Positions 11,265-24,700 of a stretch of 64,000 nucleotides of DNA are shown piece after piece. Numbering within the stretch: position 1 is the first letter of the stretch; the number at the start of each line of letters is the position of its first letter. The position numbers and the translations under genes are program-made. The notes under the pieces were generated by a model that was given only the letters and a program-made list of their open reading frames with translations, ran no database searches and was not told the DNA's origin. Origin of the DNA: Apus apus (lineage: Eukaryota > Chordata > Aves > Apodiformes > Apodidae); contig NC_067282.1 in assembly GCF_020740795.1 (NCBI RefSeq), positions 170,406,274-170,470,273 of the forward strand, written 5' to 3'.

Positions 11265-11552
11265 GTCTAACCTAAATCTACACTATTCCAGCTTAAAACT
11301 ATTACCCCTCATGCTATCACTACACACTCTCTGAGAGGTTAGACATTAAGAAGAAATTATTTAGTGTAAGGGTGGTGAGACATTGGAACAGGTTGCCCAG
11401 GGAAGCTGTGGAAGCCCCCTCCCTGGAAGCATTCAAGGCCAGGTTGGATGGGGCTTTGAGCAATCTGGTGTAGTGGGAGGTGTCCCTGCCCATGCAGGGG
11501 GGTTGGAACTAGGTAATGTTGTCCCAAGCCCAAACACTACTGGAAAACTTTT
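11265..11552 (+). mobile_element. CR1 LINE with inverted 5' segment
   Basis: Positions 11335-11552 are plus-strand CR1 3' sequence (GTTAGACATTAAGAAGAAAT through GGAACAGGTTGCCCAGGGAA to a decayed tail). Positions 11265-11334 are the immediately upstream part of the same CR1 consensus in reverse orientation; reverse-complemented, they end in GATTTAGGTTAGAC exactly where the forward piece starts. The two halves share the few bases at the junction. This layout is the known product of twin priming in LINE insertions. A13 and T13 runs flank the copy. Confidence 0.85.
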
Positions 11553-12439
11553 TTTTTTTTTTCTCTGAATAACATTGGAATATGATATCCACAAAGGAAA
11601 TAGCTGGGCCAAATATTAATTGAAACTGTGACTTTCTAATTAGTTCAAGCTGCTGGAACACAGGCTGCCACCCAAAAAGGCAATACCCTCTCCTGTGTGC
11701 CCGACATCTCCCTCCTGTGAGCATATACAGCAGCCCCCACAGAGATCAGCTCATACTGATTATGTTCTAGATATTCATTCAGTTATTAAGTATGGACTTA
11801 TAAAAAAATATGGTTGTTTTTCCAATTTATCTTTGGAAATCTGCTTCCAAAGCTCTTCAGGATGAGCTGCTGCACTTTCCATCCACAGTCCTTCTAACCC
11901 AGGCAAACATTCAGTTGTATACGAATTTCTGTACAAAAATCAAACAAGGAGAACAGTTTCAGAGAGAGCAAAGTCATACATTGGTCTCAAATTTATGCAG
12001 ACTATTCTAAAATAACTACTTCACGCTTGTGATCAAAGGCTTATTCAAGTGGGATTGTAAATCTCCCCCTTTCTGGGATTGATTTCTGGCTCAAGCAATC
12101 TCAAGTAATGGCTCTATTCCCCACCCTCAAAAAAAGCACATAGACTTCATAATGATCCATGTAGGCATGTGTATTGCTAAGCCCATCAGAAAACCAGCAG
12201 TTTATAAGGCAGTCCCAGACCTAATGACAGAGATGCCACCCCCTCTGCTCCAGGGCAGAGAGGGTAGGTGCTGGGCAAGGCCTTGCACAAAGAAAATCTC
12301 TGCCCACCTGGGAAATTCAGAATTCTGCCTGTATGATCTCGTGTAAAGATTCTGCTAGTATTTAAGGAACAAACCCAGACGTATGGTAGAGAATGAATTT
12401 TTGGTAAGATGTTTGATTTTTTATAAAAGCTGCTAGTTT

Positions 12440-12580
12440 GGGTTGGTTTGTTTATTTGTTTGTGGGTTTTTTTTGTTTTGATGGTTTGTGTTTTGGGTTT
12501 TTTTTGGTTGGTTGGTTTTTGTTTTTGTTTTTGTTTTGGTTGGTTTTGTTGTTGTTTTTTGTTGTGTCCTCATTTTTTGC
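12440..12580. repeat. G/T-rich low-complexity tract
   Basis: Imperfect TTGGTTGG / TTTTTG repeats on the plus strand. The apparent overlapping hydrophobic reading frames here are products of the base composition. Confidence 0.85.
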
Positions 12581-15500
12581 CAGAGGAGCTTATGCTTGTG
12601 TTTGGTTTGCTTGGCTTTATTTTTGTTTGTTGGACCTTTTGCCTGGAATGTCTTGCATCACAGCCATGTAAGATTGGATATTTCTGTCCTGCTAAATACT
12701 AGAGCACAGGAGTTTTCAGACTGAGATCCAGTTCTTAGAAAATACCATGGCAAAGTGATACTTCAGAAGCCAGCTGACAGGTCACTGTCCCCTACTGACA
12801 GAGATGATTGAGCAGAATCCTGTCCCAGCAGTTATTTTCAGTTAAAGGAAAGGTGTTAGCATCTAAAATATGGCTGCTGACTTTGGCCATAGCGATTCAC
12901 AGGAACTGCACATCAGTTGTGAACAGTTCTGTGTTTTGGCCAGGAATCATGAAAGCACCATTAAAAGGGTTCACTTGCAATTACAATTATTTTGTTGGCA
13001 GGTATTAATGAATGTGTTTAGCATTTTAGCAAAGATATTAGATTTCCAATTACATTACATGTCTAAAACCAAGTATTAGATTTAATGAATTTAATGGTTG
13101 ACTCATTAAGATATAGTGACAATCACCTTCTAAAATAATTTTTAAATCCATTTTTCTCAGGCAATGATCTCTAAAAACTGAAAGCAGTATTGGATAACAA
13201 TTAGGATGTAATATGATTCAGATGTGCTCCAAATAATGCATGCTTCAGAATGGTCAGGAAGATCTCACACAGGTGACAGTGGCCAAGTTTAGGGATTTAC
13301 AGTAGAAATTTAGTTGGATCATTCAATTTCTTAGCATAACTACCACTGCTACATCCTTCTGGCTGCTTTTCTGCATGCTCAGCAGCAACCATTTCTGAAA
13401 TAGGCTTAAAATTAAACACTGCTGTCAAAGATATCTTCCCTTAAATTAGTGTACTTGACCTATCAATTTGATATGGTTGTGCTCTCCTGAAAAGCAAATG
13501 ATACATGGTACGTCTCAACACGGACTTTCCCCTTGTTCATGTTTCCTAGTTGCCTAAATTTAAGGAGGGAGAGAGCTCAAGCACATCTGGTGTCTTTTTT
13601 TGCAAGACCAAGCCAGGAATTACAGGCTAAAGCCCACTCAACCAGCAGATATCCTAAAGCTGTTTCTAACCACAGTGTGGACATTTTAATCCTAAGTGTT
13701 AGCAGGCTGATAGCCACCACAGAGATTACAGATCTGTTTGGTGTAAATCCACCCTCTAGCCTGCCTGTCTCTTAGTAGAGGCATCCTTCTGGAGAAGGCA
13801 TTACCGTGGACTTTATACTCAATAGGACAACACTTTTTGTAGAGGTAATGCCAGTAATTGCAATCCTTGTAGGCAAAATCTGCAGCATTGGATGTGGAGT
13901 GAAATACATAATTAATTCTTTTTAAATAAACAGAGGCTGCTGATCTGCTTTGTTGCTGCAGGAGAAGTGGTGCTTCTGCTTTTTAAGCCACAGCATCAAC
14001 ATTGGTGATAATACCTCTCAATCCTAAAAGCATCAGAAAAATCTCACCGTAATTCCATTTCCTAAAAAAACTGAGGAGCTTTTCACAGAAGGCAGGGTTT
14101 GTCCAAACAACACCTTCAACAGCGCAAATGGGGGTAATGCTGGCAAGAGTGTTGAAAAAATGCAGCATTCAAAAAGATGACTGTCCAGCCCACAATCTCT
14201 ACAAAGGTACCACACAACAATGAATAGTATTTTTCAGGCACATAATTCAAAAGCAAGTTTTAAAAGGAACATCTAGCTAAAAATTTTCAAGTGATTATCC
14301 AAACCTCTGGCTGGCTGACAAACCACTCTTCTTACTGGTAGTATCTGAGAAAGTCAAGATGACATGAGGCTCACTAAGGCTCTTAAAAATGGTATTTAAA
14401 TATTAATTAAAACTAGGGAACACTGACACTAGGAAGCATTAAGGTGAGAGACCTGTCTTCAACTCTTTTCTCCCTGGCTTCAACAGTCAGGACAAACTGT
14501 CTAGGGATCTCTAGTATTCCTTTCTGACTGCTCTTCCAGAAAGGTGGCTTGAAGCAATGTGGAATTCCCCTGCTGTGTCTGGAGCCACCAGCTTTGCTTC
14601 TGCAGGGAGCAAAATAAGCAGTAACTATGTATCTGGCACACCTACCTTGAGAATTAATGCTGGTCTGCTTGACAAAACTAAATAATTAACTTTGTGAATA
14701 AGCAAACATTTGCCATTGACCCACTTCCCAAAGAGCCTAGGTGAGGCTGCCAACAGCCTTGTTCCACCAGCATCAGAACAAACCCCTCACACCAGTTTTG
14801 TCCTTCCCTCCATATTTTTCAATGCTTCAGCAAGTGTCTTGAAAGCTACTCAGCTGGGAGGGGGCAGGGAGGGAAGTGAGAAAAATAAGGGCAGAAGGCT
14901 GTCCCTGCGAAAAGGACAGGACAGGAGCATCTCTTTAACAGGAGTAAAGCCACATCTTCCATGGCTGGAAGCCATATACTCCACTGTAACTGGAATGCAT
15001 GCTGGCACTTGGATGTTTTTTTCAATTGAAGTGAGGCAGTTTCCATTCACTTCTGACTAATTAATGCAGACCAGAGATCTGGAGCTCCCAGCTCCTACCT
15101 GCAGGTCTGAAGTGTCCACACTTCTGAAGTGGCAGTAAAACCTGTTACAGTTCTTCCTTTCTGCAACTACGTGACACACATTTCTCCCTAAGACCACCCA
15201 CCTCCATGATCAGCCCTCCACTTCTTCTCTGCCCTCTCTGCTGGACCCTGGAAGAGGAGGAGGAGGAGAAGGAGGGAGGCTGCTCGGTGGACAACAGCAC
15301 CTCATGGCCCAAAGTACCCTGGTACTCTTGGCATTTTTGCCTGAAGATACTGAAATTATGAAGTTCCTTTTCCCATACCCTTCCCATGCCTCATTTTCTG
15401 TCATTGCCATGTCCCCATCCCAGCCATAATACATTTTCTACATATGCAGGGTGCCATTGCCTAAGCATTGGCATCCAGAGCCTTTTAGGATGCTACAGGG

Positions 15501-16295
15501 CACTTAAGGCATCTGCATGGCTTTGCAGCTGTAATTGAAAATTGATAGAAGCTCAGCTTCTCCTTTCTGGGAGAAGCAAATGGAACTGAGAGTGATATCC
15601 TGCAGGCCGTAAAATGGTGCCAGATGCTTATGCTTAGGCATATGAATGCTGCCTCCTTTTCCATTGACAGTAATAGTTTCTTAGGCATGTAGCACATATG
15701 TAGATACCTATTTATAGAAACCTAAATGCAGTTGTCTTCATCTGGAGCTGAATCCTGCTCTTCAATCTCTACTTGACCAACAGTTGTAAGGCCATTGGCC
15801 TTCTTTCCTTTTGGAGCACACATACTGTTGTTACACATTGGAGCTCTTTAGGATCTGATTAAACCAGACACTCAAACAGAAATAAGAAAATTTGGCATCA
15901 AGTTTTCAAAATGCAAGGGAAAAAAAAAAGCTTCAGAATTAAAAACGTTAAGGACAAAATAATCTCAAAGGTTTAGATAAACTAATTTACATGAGTACAC
16001 CCAGGTTTTAGATGGCAAAATGACCAGCCATTTCAGGTGATGTAGGCTGTCCAGTCAAGATAGTTAAGGCACATTGGAATTTGTATAGAAAGAGTAGTTA
16101 TGTGTTTTATAAACAGATTCCATGTGGCACTCAAAAAATTCAAGCAGCTCTTACTGCTAAATTGAAAATTAACAGAATAGTGTCAAACCCAAACTATGGT
16201 ATGTTTTCATGTTTCACTCAGAGAAACAAGAATGCTTCCCCTTCTGTTTCAAGAGGCAGTGCAGCTATTAGATTGGTTTAGTTTGTAACATTACT

Positions 16296-16375
16296 TCCAT
16301 GCAAAAAAATACCCCAAACAAACAAAAACAACAACAAAAAACCCCCAACAAAATAAACACCAAAATGCAAAACAA
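16296..16375. repeat. A/C-rich low-complexity tract
   Basis: Irregular CAAA, CAACAA and ACCCCC words; no coding potential. Confidence 0.75.
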
Positions 16376-16999
16376 AACCTTCCATAAAAAAGGAAAAGTT
16401 ACCTATAACTGGGCTGTCAGAGTAGCACTCTGTATTCCCCAGGATTCAGGCTTATACATGGAATAAAATGGTAATTTTTTCAACTCCAGCAATTACTACA
16501 ATAACAAAGGTGGGATTATAGTAAGGACAGCTTTCAGTATGACCTTAAAATATAAAACATCTGAACTTGTCAAAAGAAGATTACACCCTTGAAAGAGATG
16601 AGCCTTGCATAAAGGGACAAGCACCTTGGTAAAAGACTTTTAATGCTAGGATTAACTACCACCACTACTCTATTAACCACAGAGAGATAATGATCCTGAA
16701 GTCTTGTTTTCAAAAGGAGACATACCCACCCTGACCCCACTCAAAATGCCTCACCAAATCACATCGTTCAAACCAACAGATCTGTTCAAGAGCTGTTCAC
16801 AGTCCTTAAAATAAAGGTCCAGGCAGTTAACTTCCACATCAGGCTTCCTTGAAGGTAAAGTCATACACCCCACACTGATGGACTAGTGTCACCAGATAGC
16901 TCCATGCCTAGAAGTAACACATTTCTTACTGCATCTGAGACCTCTAGTGAGATCAAGACCCAAAACTAACCCGGCATGTCTTACGGACAATGTACAGGG

Positions 17000-17009
17000 A
17001 AAAAAACAA

Positions 17010-17041
<32 letters not shown>

Positions 17042-17047
17042 AAAAAG
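17000..17047. repeat. (AAAAC)n microsatellite
   Basis: Repeated AAAAC/AAAAAC units ending in a poly-A run. Confidence 0.85.
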
Positions 17048-19407
17048 GAGTGAATTGGGTTACAATATCATGAGGCATAACGAAACAAATTTATAATTCA
17101 AATAAGGATTTAATAGGAAAAAGAATATTAGGCAAAGATGTTGGTACTAGAAAACTGAAGGAACACTGAAATTATTTTTTCATCCTGGAATAATGAAAGG
17201 TTGACTTAGTGACTTGCTTGCAAAAGGGTAGAGTTGTTCTCATGAAACTGTAAGTATTAAAGAAGATAAACTCTCTTCCCTTGATCAGTGGATTTGAAAA
17301 TTCACCATAAGGGATTTTAGAGCAACAGATGGCACATCTGTCCCCAAGCTTCTTCGTTATTTTCCTGCCCTGTAAGAGTATCATGACAGTTTTGCAGCTA
17401 CATACTGTACATTTTGAAGTATAATTTGGAAGAACTTTGCAATTATGAGATTGTCTCCACTTCTCATTAAAAACTTCCTACTTTGAGTGTGAGGGTAATT
17501 TCACAGTAGCTCTCATTTCTTCAAATTAAGATTCCTCAGGGTCACACAATAAAATGATCCCTCTAACTTAACTAGCCAGCTATTTTGAAATTAAGAGAAC
17601 AAAGTTCACCTGGAGATAAATTAATAGTTATTGGCCATGTGGATGTACCTATATATAATCAAACTTCTCTCCTCTGTTTTCCCACATTGCTTTGCATCTG
17701 AACTGCATGTGCTGTGCTGTTTTGAACACAAATTGCCTGGATGTTACCTCCTTGTTGAAAGGCTGGCAGGGAGCCACGAGACGCCATGTGTGACTACATA
17801 CTCCTGGAACCCCACAGCCTGCGCTCCAGCAATATTACAGCCGTCATGGCTCATGCATTTGTATGGAGCCATGCAGAGGTCACCAACTTTGCAATTCGGG
17901 TAGAGGAGACTGCTTAGTCCTGCCTCAACAATAGCCGTGGTGATGTGAAGATACACAGATGTATATCAAAGTGATGCTGAGTGGGGTCACTCTGGGAACA
18001 CTGCTCAAAGCTCCAGCAAACAAAACAGTTCTGACACAATGATTTTAAAACAAACTTCTGGAAAGAAGCAGAACTCTGGCAATGCTCCATGTACCTTTCC
18101 CAAGCATCTCCAAACACGGGATGGACTTTTTCCAGCAAAGTCACTGAATATGAACACCTCAGACAAAAGGCACAGAGACCTCCATGGTCCTTAACCAGGG
18201 CTCCAGTGAGAGTGAGCTTCCTTTCCCTGTAGTGGCATCCAAAACAGGACCTGGAGAACAGAAAATTCTTTCACCCCTGCACGCAGAGTGGGAGTGTCGA
18301 GCCGGTCCTAGGCAAGTCACTGAGGAATAGTCTGATGGAGGCATGCTTATGGAAACTTCATATACAGAAAAGAAAGGCAATGTAAAACATCCTTTGCTTT
18401 TCAATAAGCAAATATTTAGCATTTTGTAAGGTACGCTTTCGCAAGTGAGGAATGGAAAATTGCAAAGACATTGCAAGCACTCAGCCAGGCTTGGTCTTAG
18501 GAAACCCTGGTGCAGCACGGGCACTCTGAAGCACTGCTCGCTGCACCACACATCTTATGGGTCCCTGCAAGCAACAAAAAGATCTCAAGATAAGAATGAC
18601 ACTTTCTTTTGGCATGAAAATCACAGGCTTTATCAGTATTGCAGACGTAAATATTCTTTCCATTCCCATCTGCAGCAACACTAGCAGACCATGCTTGTGA
18701 GTAGCGTCACTGAATTATCTGCTGCTCTATCTCCTGTCTTTCTAAATGAGCCCATTACTGCCTCTTGGTGGCTTGCATCAGTCCAACAACTTCCACGCAG
18801 GAGGTGGGTGTGCTAAAGTGCAAAGGTGCACACACCTATTTCCTGCAATTGCCTACCTGTCAGTCTGTGCCTAAACCCCAGGCTAACTATTGCCCAGCTT
18901 TACCCTGATCACTCTTAAAAAAAGTAGCTTCTCAACTTTTCACCCTGAATCTTCCTTACTGTATAAGCCACACTACCTCTTACATGATACTTTCTCCACA
19001 GCTGGAGAACTGTTACTGCCTTTTATAAAGTATTTGAAGGCTACCATTATGTCTCTCCTTCAAACATCTCTAGGCTATTCACAGAAGTCAACTCTGTGGC
19101 AATTATCTGACTCAGGAGTGAGGCCATCTCTAAGAGGCATTTCAAAGAAAATTACACTGCATATATTAGGAGAAGGCAACACAGGATTCTTGTCCAGAAC
19201 TCTAAACACTGCTTTTGGGACAACATCAGTATTGTTCTTCTGAACAGATGTGCAAGAAAGCAGACAGTATAATTATTTCAGAACAGTTACTATTCAGCAA
19301 CACAAACAATGCATAAATCTTCAACTCCAGGAAAAGAGCTGAAAGATCCTGATCTGCAGCAACTAAAAAAGCAAAACATCATTAGGAAAACCATAAATCT
19401 TAGAACC

Positions 19408-19652
19408 GTAGCATCATAGAATGGTTTGGGTTGGAAGGGACCTTAAAGATCATCTAGTTTCAACCCCTCTGCATGGGCAGGGACACCTCCTACTACACCA
19501 GGTTGCTCAGGGCCCCATCCAACCTGGCCTTGAATGCTTCCATTGATGGGGCTTCCACATCTTCCCTGGGCAACCTGTTCCAGTGTCTCGCCACCCTCAC
19601 ACTACAGAATTTCCTCCTAATTTCTAACCTAAATCTCCTCTCTTCCAATTTT
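19408..19652 (-). mobile_element. CR1 LINE, 3' fragment
   Basis: Minus-strand CR1 end. The 3' terminus is at about 19408 (ATCATAGAATGGTTTGGGTT), followed by the typical GGGACCTTAAAGATCATCTAG and the inverted WNRLPRE-coding segment. It is 5' truncated after the ETRRKF-like region. Confidence 0.92.
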
Positions 19653-20088
19653 GATCCATTAAATAAATACTTTCCAGAATATAAAGTCATGCTCATAATT
19701 TTTGTATCTGCAACTGAAATATAGTATCCTAAATCAGCTCGCTAGTAGAACTTCGCTCAAAATTATTTCATCACACAATCATGTAATTTATTTACTTCTC
19801 CCTTGATACTATGAGTACAGTAAAGACCACTATTTTCCAATTTTTAAAGGTGCTTTTAGTCTAATCTATTACATAAATTTCTAAAGTGTCTATCACTCCA
19901 GTTTATTGCCATGCTTTAGATAACATTCACAAGTTAAAGACTAATATATTGCACTCCCCATCCCACTTCCCAAAAATCTTAGCTTTCCTGGATTCCTTAA
20001 TGTCAGCTACCATCCTGAGTAACTTTTGGGGGGCGATTCCACAAGTGCCAAGTCTGACTGGACTAAGTGCTGCATAATGCCTGAGAAA
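19653..20088. other. unassigned spacer between CR1 copies
   Basis: AT-rich sequence of about 435 bp separating two CR1 fragments; nothing recognised. Confidence 0.4.
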
Positions 20089-20574
20089 TGTTGAGCATCT
20101 TGGTCCTGTTGGAGCATGGTCCTGTCCAGAAGAGGACCACAAAGATGATCAGAAGGCTGGAGCACCTCTCCTATGAAAACAGGCTGAGGGAGTTGGGGCT
20201 GCTCAGCCTGGAGAAGAGAAGGCTCCAGGGAGACCTTCTGGTAGCCTTCTGGTACCTGAAGGAGCTACAGGAAAGCTGAGGAGGGACTTTTTATAAGGGT
20301 ATGTAGTGATATGACATGGAACAGTTCAAAGCTGAAAGAGGGTAGATTCATACTAAATATCAGTAAGAAGGTATTTCTTGTCAGGGTGGTAAGACACTGA
20401 AACAGGTTGCCTAGGGAAGTTGTGGATACTTCCTCCCTGGAAGTGCTCAAGAGTAGGTTGGATGGGGCTTTGAGAAACCTGACATCATGGAAGATGCCCC
20501 CACCTATGACAGGGGGGTGGGAACTATAGGATCTTTAAGTTCCCTTCTAACCCAAACCATTGTATGGTATTTGT
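20089..20574 (+). mobile_element. CR1 LINE, 3' fragment
   Basis: Plus-strand CR1 starting at GTCCTGTCCAGAAGAGGACC. It runs through [20 protein letters not shown]-coding sequence and the 3'UTR to a decayed AACCATTGTATGGTA terminus. Frameshifts and stops show that it is an old copy. Confidence 0.92.
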
Positions 20575-21028
20575 GTTTCATTGCCTTAAACTGAGTTTAT
20601 TTTGAAGGATAGGATACAAACCTGATGGAGAGCAATAATGTCCAAAGCCTCTTTTATCATTTATATCTAAATGTTACTACGTGTTTGTAGCTGTGGACAA
20701 CCCCAGGTTGCTGGAGAACTCTTTCTGTGTAGCAGCTAGAGGTGAATCAAAGGTGAAAACCAGTAAAAGGGCTCAATTTCCAGTCACTGGAACTTCCTCT
20801 TCAGACCTTTCAGACCTAAAATACACACAGGAAATCATGTTCAAGATAAACACATATACAATACTCCCTTCAAGCCACGGTGAGTCATGTGCAGGGCAGG
20901 CCCGGGTGGGTAAATGCCAGCACCCTGAAGAGATCTTCGTGGGGAAACCCAGTCTTCCTCAACTCACGTAAAGCCCACGTGTAAACTCTAAAGGACACAG
21001 GGTTCTCTTCCACCCTCTTCTCTTCCAT
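20575..21028. other. unassigned spacer upstream of TMBIM4
   Basis: About 450 bp without recognised gene or repeat between two CR1 fragments. Confidence 0.4.
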
Positions 21029-21453
21029 AGAAGGGCTATGAAGATGATTAGAAGGTGGGAGGACCTCTCCTATGGAGACAGGCTGGGAGAGCTGGGGTTG
21101 TGCAGCCTGGAGAAGGCTCTGGGGAGACCTCACAGTGGCCTTCCAGTACCCGAGGGGGCTACAGGAAAGCTGGGGAGGGAACTCTGGCAAGGGCTTGTAG
21201 CAAGAGGACAAGGGAACAGATTAAAACTCGGAAAGGGAAGATTTAGATTGGACATTGGGAGGAAATTCTTCACTATGAAGGTGGTGAGACACTGGAACAG
21301 GTTGCTCCGAGCAGCTGTGCCTGCTCCTTCCCTGGCAGTGTTCAAGGCCAGGTTGGACGGGGCTCTGAGCAACCCGCTCGAGCAGCGGGGTGTCCCTACC
21401 CGTGCAGGGGGCTCGTAAGTAACCGCTCCCCAAGGCCCCTTCCAGCCCAACCG
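21029..21453 (+). mobile_element. CR1 LINE fragment abutting the TMBIM4 CpG island
   Basis: Plus-strand CR1: GAAGATGATTAGAAGGTGGG, then the LGELGL-coding segment, the GRFRLDIGRKFFTMKV-coding segment and the 3'UTR (GGGGTGTCCCTACCCGTGCAG). It ends in GC-enriched sequence near 21453. It lies about 150 bp upstream of the TMBIM4 start codon, so part of it may fall in the proximal promoter. Confidence 0.9.
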
Positions 21454-21740
21454 TGGCCCCCTGCCCCCACCCCTGCGTGCCCGCCCCGCCGCGCCCCTTG
21501 CGCGGCCCGGCAGCTCCATCGAGGCGCTCGGCGCTCGAGGCAGGGCCCTGCGCGGCGCTGCGGGCGCCCGGCCCTGCGGGGCGGGGCTGCGGGAGGCGGC
21601 CATGGCGGCGGCGGGGCAGCGGTACCCGCGGAGCTCCATCGAGGATGACTTCAACTATGGCACCAACGTGGCCTCGGCCAGCGTCCACATCCGCATGGGT
21701 AGGGGCTGGGGTGGGGGGGATGAGTAAGGCCGCCCCCTTC
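21454..21740. promoter_or_regulatory. TMBIM4: CpG island at the TMBIM4 5' end
   Basis: A sharply GC- and CpG-rich block (GCGCGGCCCGGC, GGGGCGGGGCTGCGGGAGGCGGC) surrounds the first coding exon. No TATA box is evident, as expected for a housekeeping gene. The transcription start is not determined; it should lie a few tens of bases upstream of 21602. Confidence 0.75.
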
Positions 21741-24700
21741 GGCCCCGAGCTCTCCCTTTGGCTTTCCCCCTGGCTCCCCACCCTCGCTGGGCCGGCCAAG
21801 GGGGTGTCTTGTCCCGGGGTTCCCGACAGGTCGCTCCCCGTTCACCCCATCGCCTGGTTGGGGTTCTGCGCAATGTTTTTAACCTGCTGGTAAAGGCTGT
21901 GAGTGTGGAGCCAGGGGGTCTGGTAGTCCAGGTGAAGCCTCGAGGGTGAGAGAAGGGCCAGTGGCCAGCGAAAAACGGGACTCGGCCTACAGAGGGCAGG
22001 TCTTTGACGGGGAGGTTTAACTCACGTAGAGCCAGGCTTGATTTTCCGCAGCGATGCTTTTTGAAGCCCAGACGTGATAATACACAAGATGTATAAAAGT
22101 TAAATTTGCTGCCCGTAATTAGAGTGGTTTAACCAGGAGGCTGAGGGATTCGGGTTTCCTCTGTGAGGTGGTTAAAATATTCTCTTCCACTTGCTCCTCC
22201 ACGTAAGTGTTTGAGTGCTATGACATCATATTAGTGGCCACGAAATATTACTTTGATGTTTGTATGCAGGTTTCAAATGCCTCAAATACTCGTCTGTAAG
22301 GTTCCTAATGAGTAATCCTTGCTGAAGTAGTTGCAAGTGTTACTGGATACATCGTGGAATAAAAACAGCTGTGTGCTGTGAATTTTTATTGGATACTTCT
22401 GATAAACAGGAGACCTTTTCATGTTAAAATAGTTTTATTTTTGGAAAATAAAGGATGAGATAGGAAATATGGAAGAGGTATTGCCATTAGCAGAACTGCT
22501 GATGTATTTAATAGTGTGGGGAGAAGGCTATGCTAGCGAGCAGGCTGCTTCCAGGTGTGTTCTGTTCGTTGCAGCAAAGCAGGTCGCAGTCCCTCATGGC
22601 TTACAAGCAGGTAATTCAGCTTCTTGTAGGATGTTTAGGCTCTACTATTGAAGATTGAATTGATTCTCTCTGTAAGTTTATTCTTCCTTTCAGAGCGTTT
22701 TGCATAATGGGCTTGGTCTCTTTGCATGCAGAACGGAGAGTATCTGTATGATAGATGTATTTGTATGTCCTGAATGACTCCCCACTAATTTTAGAGTTAT
22801 GAAGCCTGTTATCTTAATTCTGGGATTTAATTTTTTTTTGGTAGCAGTCTGTAGATACCCATTCAGTACAATGCAAGTGGCAAATGATGATGAAGGATAT
22901 TTAACGTGGTAGAAGGTCAATAAAATAGATATTACTGTAAAAGGTTTTCTTTTTTAAACTTTTATGGCTGTTTCTGTCTTCTACAGAACTTCTAATTTAA
23001 CCTTGCTTCATTTAGGTCCCTTAGTTACCAGTAACATGATGGAAAAGGTATACTGTTAATAATTCCTTGGTGAGATTAGGTGTATGTGGTTTTTAAAACA
23101 GCCTGAAAGAAATTCCTTGCAACTAGTTTTTGTATTTATTTTCTTACCAGTGTTATTACTTTTGTAATGATGTCCAGGAATAAATGTAATTTTTCTGGAA
23201 TACTGTGTAAATTCTTTTTAAGAAAAAATGACTTCTTATCACTTTTCTCAGTGCTTTTTCACTGAATAAAGAGTTTCTGATGGTTCCTTAACAAATAGAA
23301 AGCTCTTATCTGATTTACTGTTGAACTCTGTGGGTGTAACTCTAAAGTTATTTATTTTTTATGTTCCTTATTCTAGCTTTTCTACGGAAAGTCTACAGCA
23401 TTCTTTCTGTTCAAATTCTTCTGACCACAGTCATATCTGCAATTTTTCTGTATTCTACTGGAGTGAAGGCATTTGTTCTTGAAAGGTAAATACTAAAATG
23501 AAATGGAGCAGTTTATCATGTGTTAACTGTAATTTTTGTAGTTTATTGCTCTGGAACATTTAAGTATTCCTAATAATGTTTATACCCTGTGTTTTGGTTC
23601 TGTAATAGAAATTTCATAGCACGATTAGGAAATACTTTTCTTCTCTGACATTTTTCTACTTGGTTTATTATGAAATTAGTTTTTATTATTACCATTAAAT
23701 TTTATTTTAATCACCGCTTATTAATATGAATTAATGTTTGCATTATAAAAACCTATACATCAGTTGCAGAACTTCTTAGTTAGTGGTATTTCTTGTTTTG
23801 TGGCCTAAGTACCTGCTTTTAGAATCTGTTTGGAATGTTGTAGTTCATAGGTCCTTGTTCCAAAAAGCTGACTAGTATCTTACTCTCCCACTCCTGTTCT
23901 TCCCTACATCTTCTTTCGGCTTTGTTTGTTTGTTTTGTGATTTTGTTTTGTTTTCTGAAAACTAGTCTGCTGAAATTCTCATAGGCTTGCTTCTTTTTGC
24001 CTCTCAGATTTTAATGAGAAAAAAACAAGTCAAAAAATAAATTGTGGTGAACAGGCAGGGGGAAAGAACACTGGGGAAGGGAGTCTGATTGTTGTTTTTC
24101 CTAAGTGCACTTGCAGACTTTGCTTTACTTTCACTTTTACTTTCACATTACTTTTACTTTTACTTTTCAAAGCCCAAACAAAGAAGGAGCATCAAACACT
24201 ATATGAAAGTTTCTCTATAAGCTGTAGTGTACATAACAGAGGTTGTAAAACTACAGTTTTCTTCTTAAATAGGATAATTGTCCTGCTCACTTAGAACTGC
24301 TGTAATTTTGTGTTTGATTTTGGTCCAGTTTTTGCTTGAAGAGCTGCTTGGATTATTTAATTATAGTGATACTTCCTGGTCAGTACTGGTCTTCTTTGGT
24401 GCAGTTAGTGCCCATTTTTGTTGCATGCAGGTGCTTATGAAAAATGGTTCTATGAATGTGGAGTTCTTAATAGGGGAAACACCATATAAACTTTAATACT
24501 GTGAGTTTAGTATGGATGGATTTTTCTCTTCATACAGGTTCATCTACAGGGAGTGGATTCCTGGTCAGTCTTTAGCTCCAGTATGAAGAAATTGTCTTGT
24601 GACTTTACTAGTTTTAACTGATTATCTATGGTGGTATGTTTTAGAGCAATTTTATTGTAAAACTTGCTTCGGTTTTACATAGTAGTGTCTTTATGTAGGT

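Larger units (their letters stand above)
11553..19407. other. unassigned non-coding DNA with simple repeats
   Basis: Nearly 8 kb without recognisable exons or CR1. Low-complexity tracts lie at 12440-12580 (G/T), 16296-16375 (A/C) and 17000-17047 (AAAAC). A purine-rich GGA tract is near 15240-15275. Confidence 0.4.

Noticed and set aside
21130-21893. Overlapping long open frames on both strands at the TMBIM4 CpG island
   Set aside because: GC-rich composition suppresses stops; the supported reading is TMBIM4 exon 1 on the plus strand plus the CR1 fragment.
22880-22960. Box C-like TGATGAAG in a TMBIM4 intron as a C/D snoRNA
   Set aside because: No matching D box (CTGA) at the right distance and no terminal stem.
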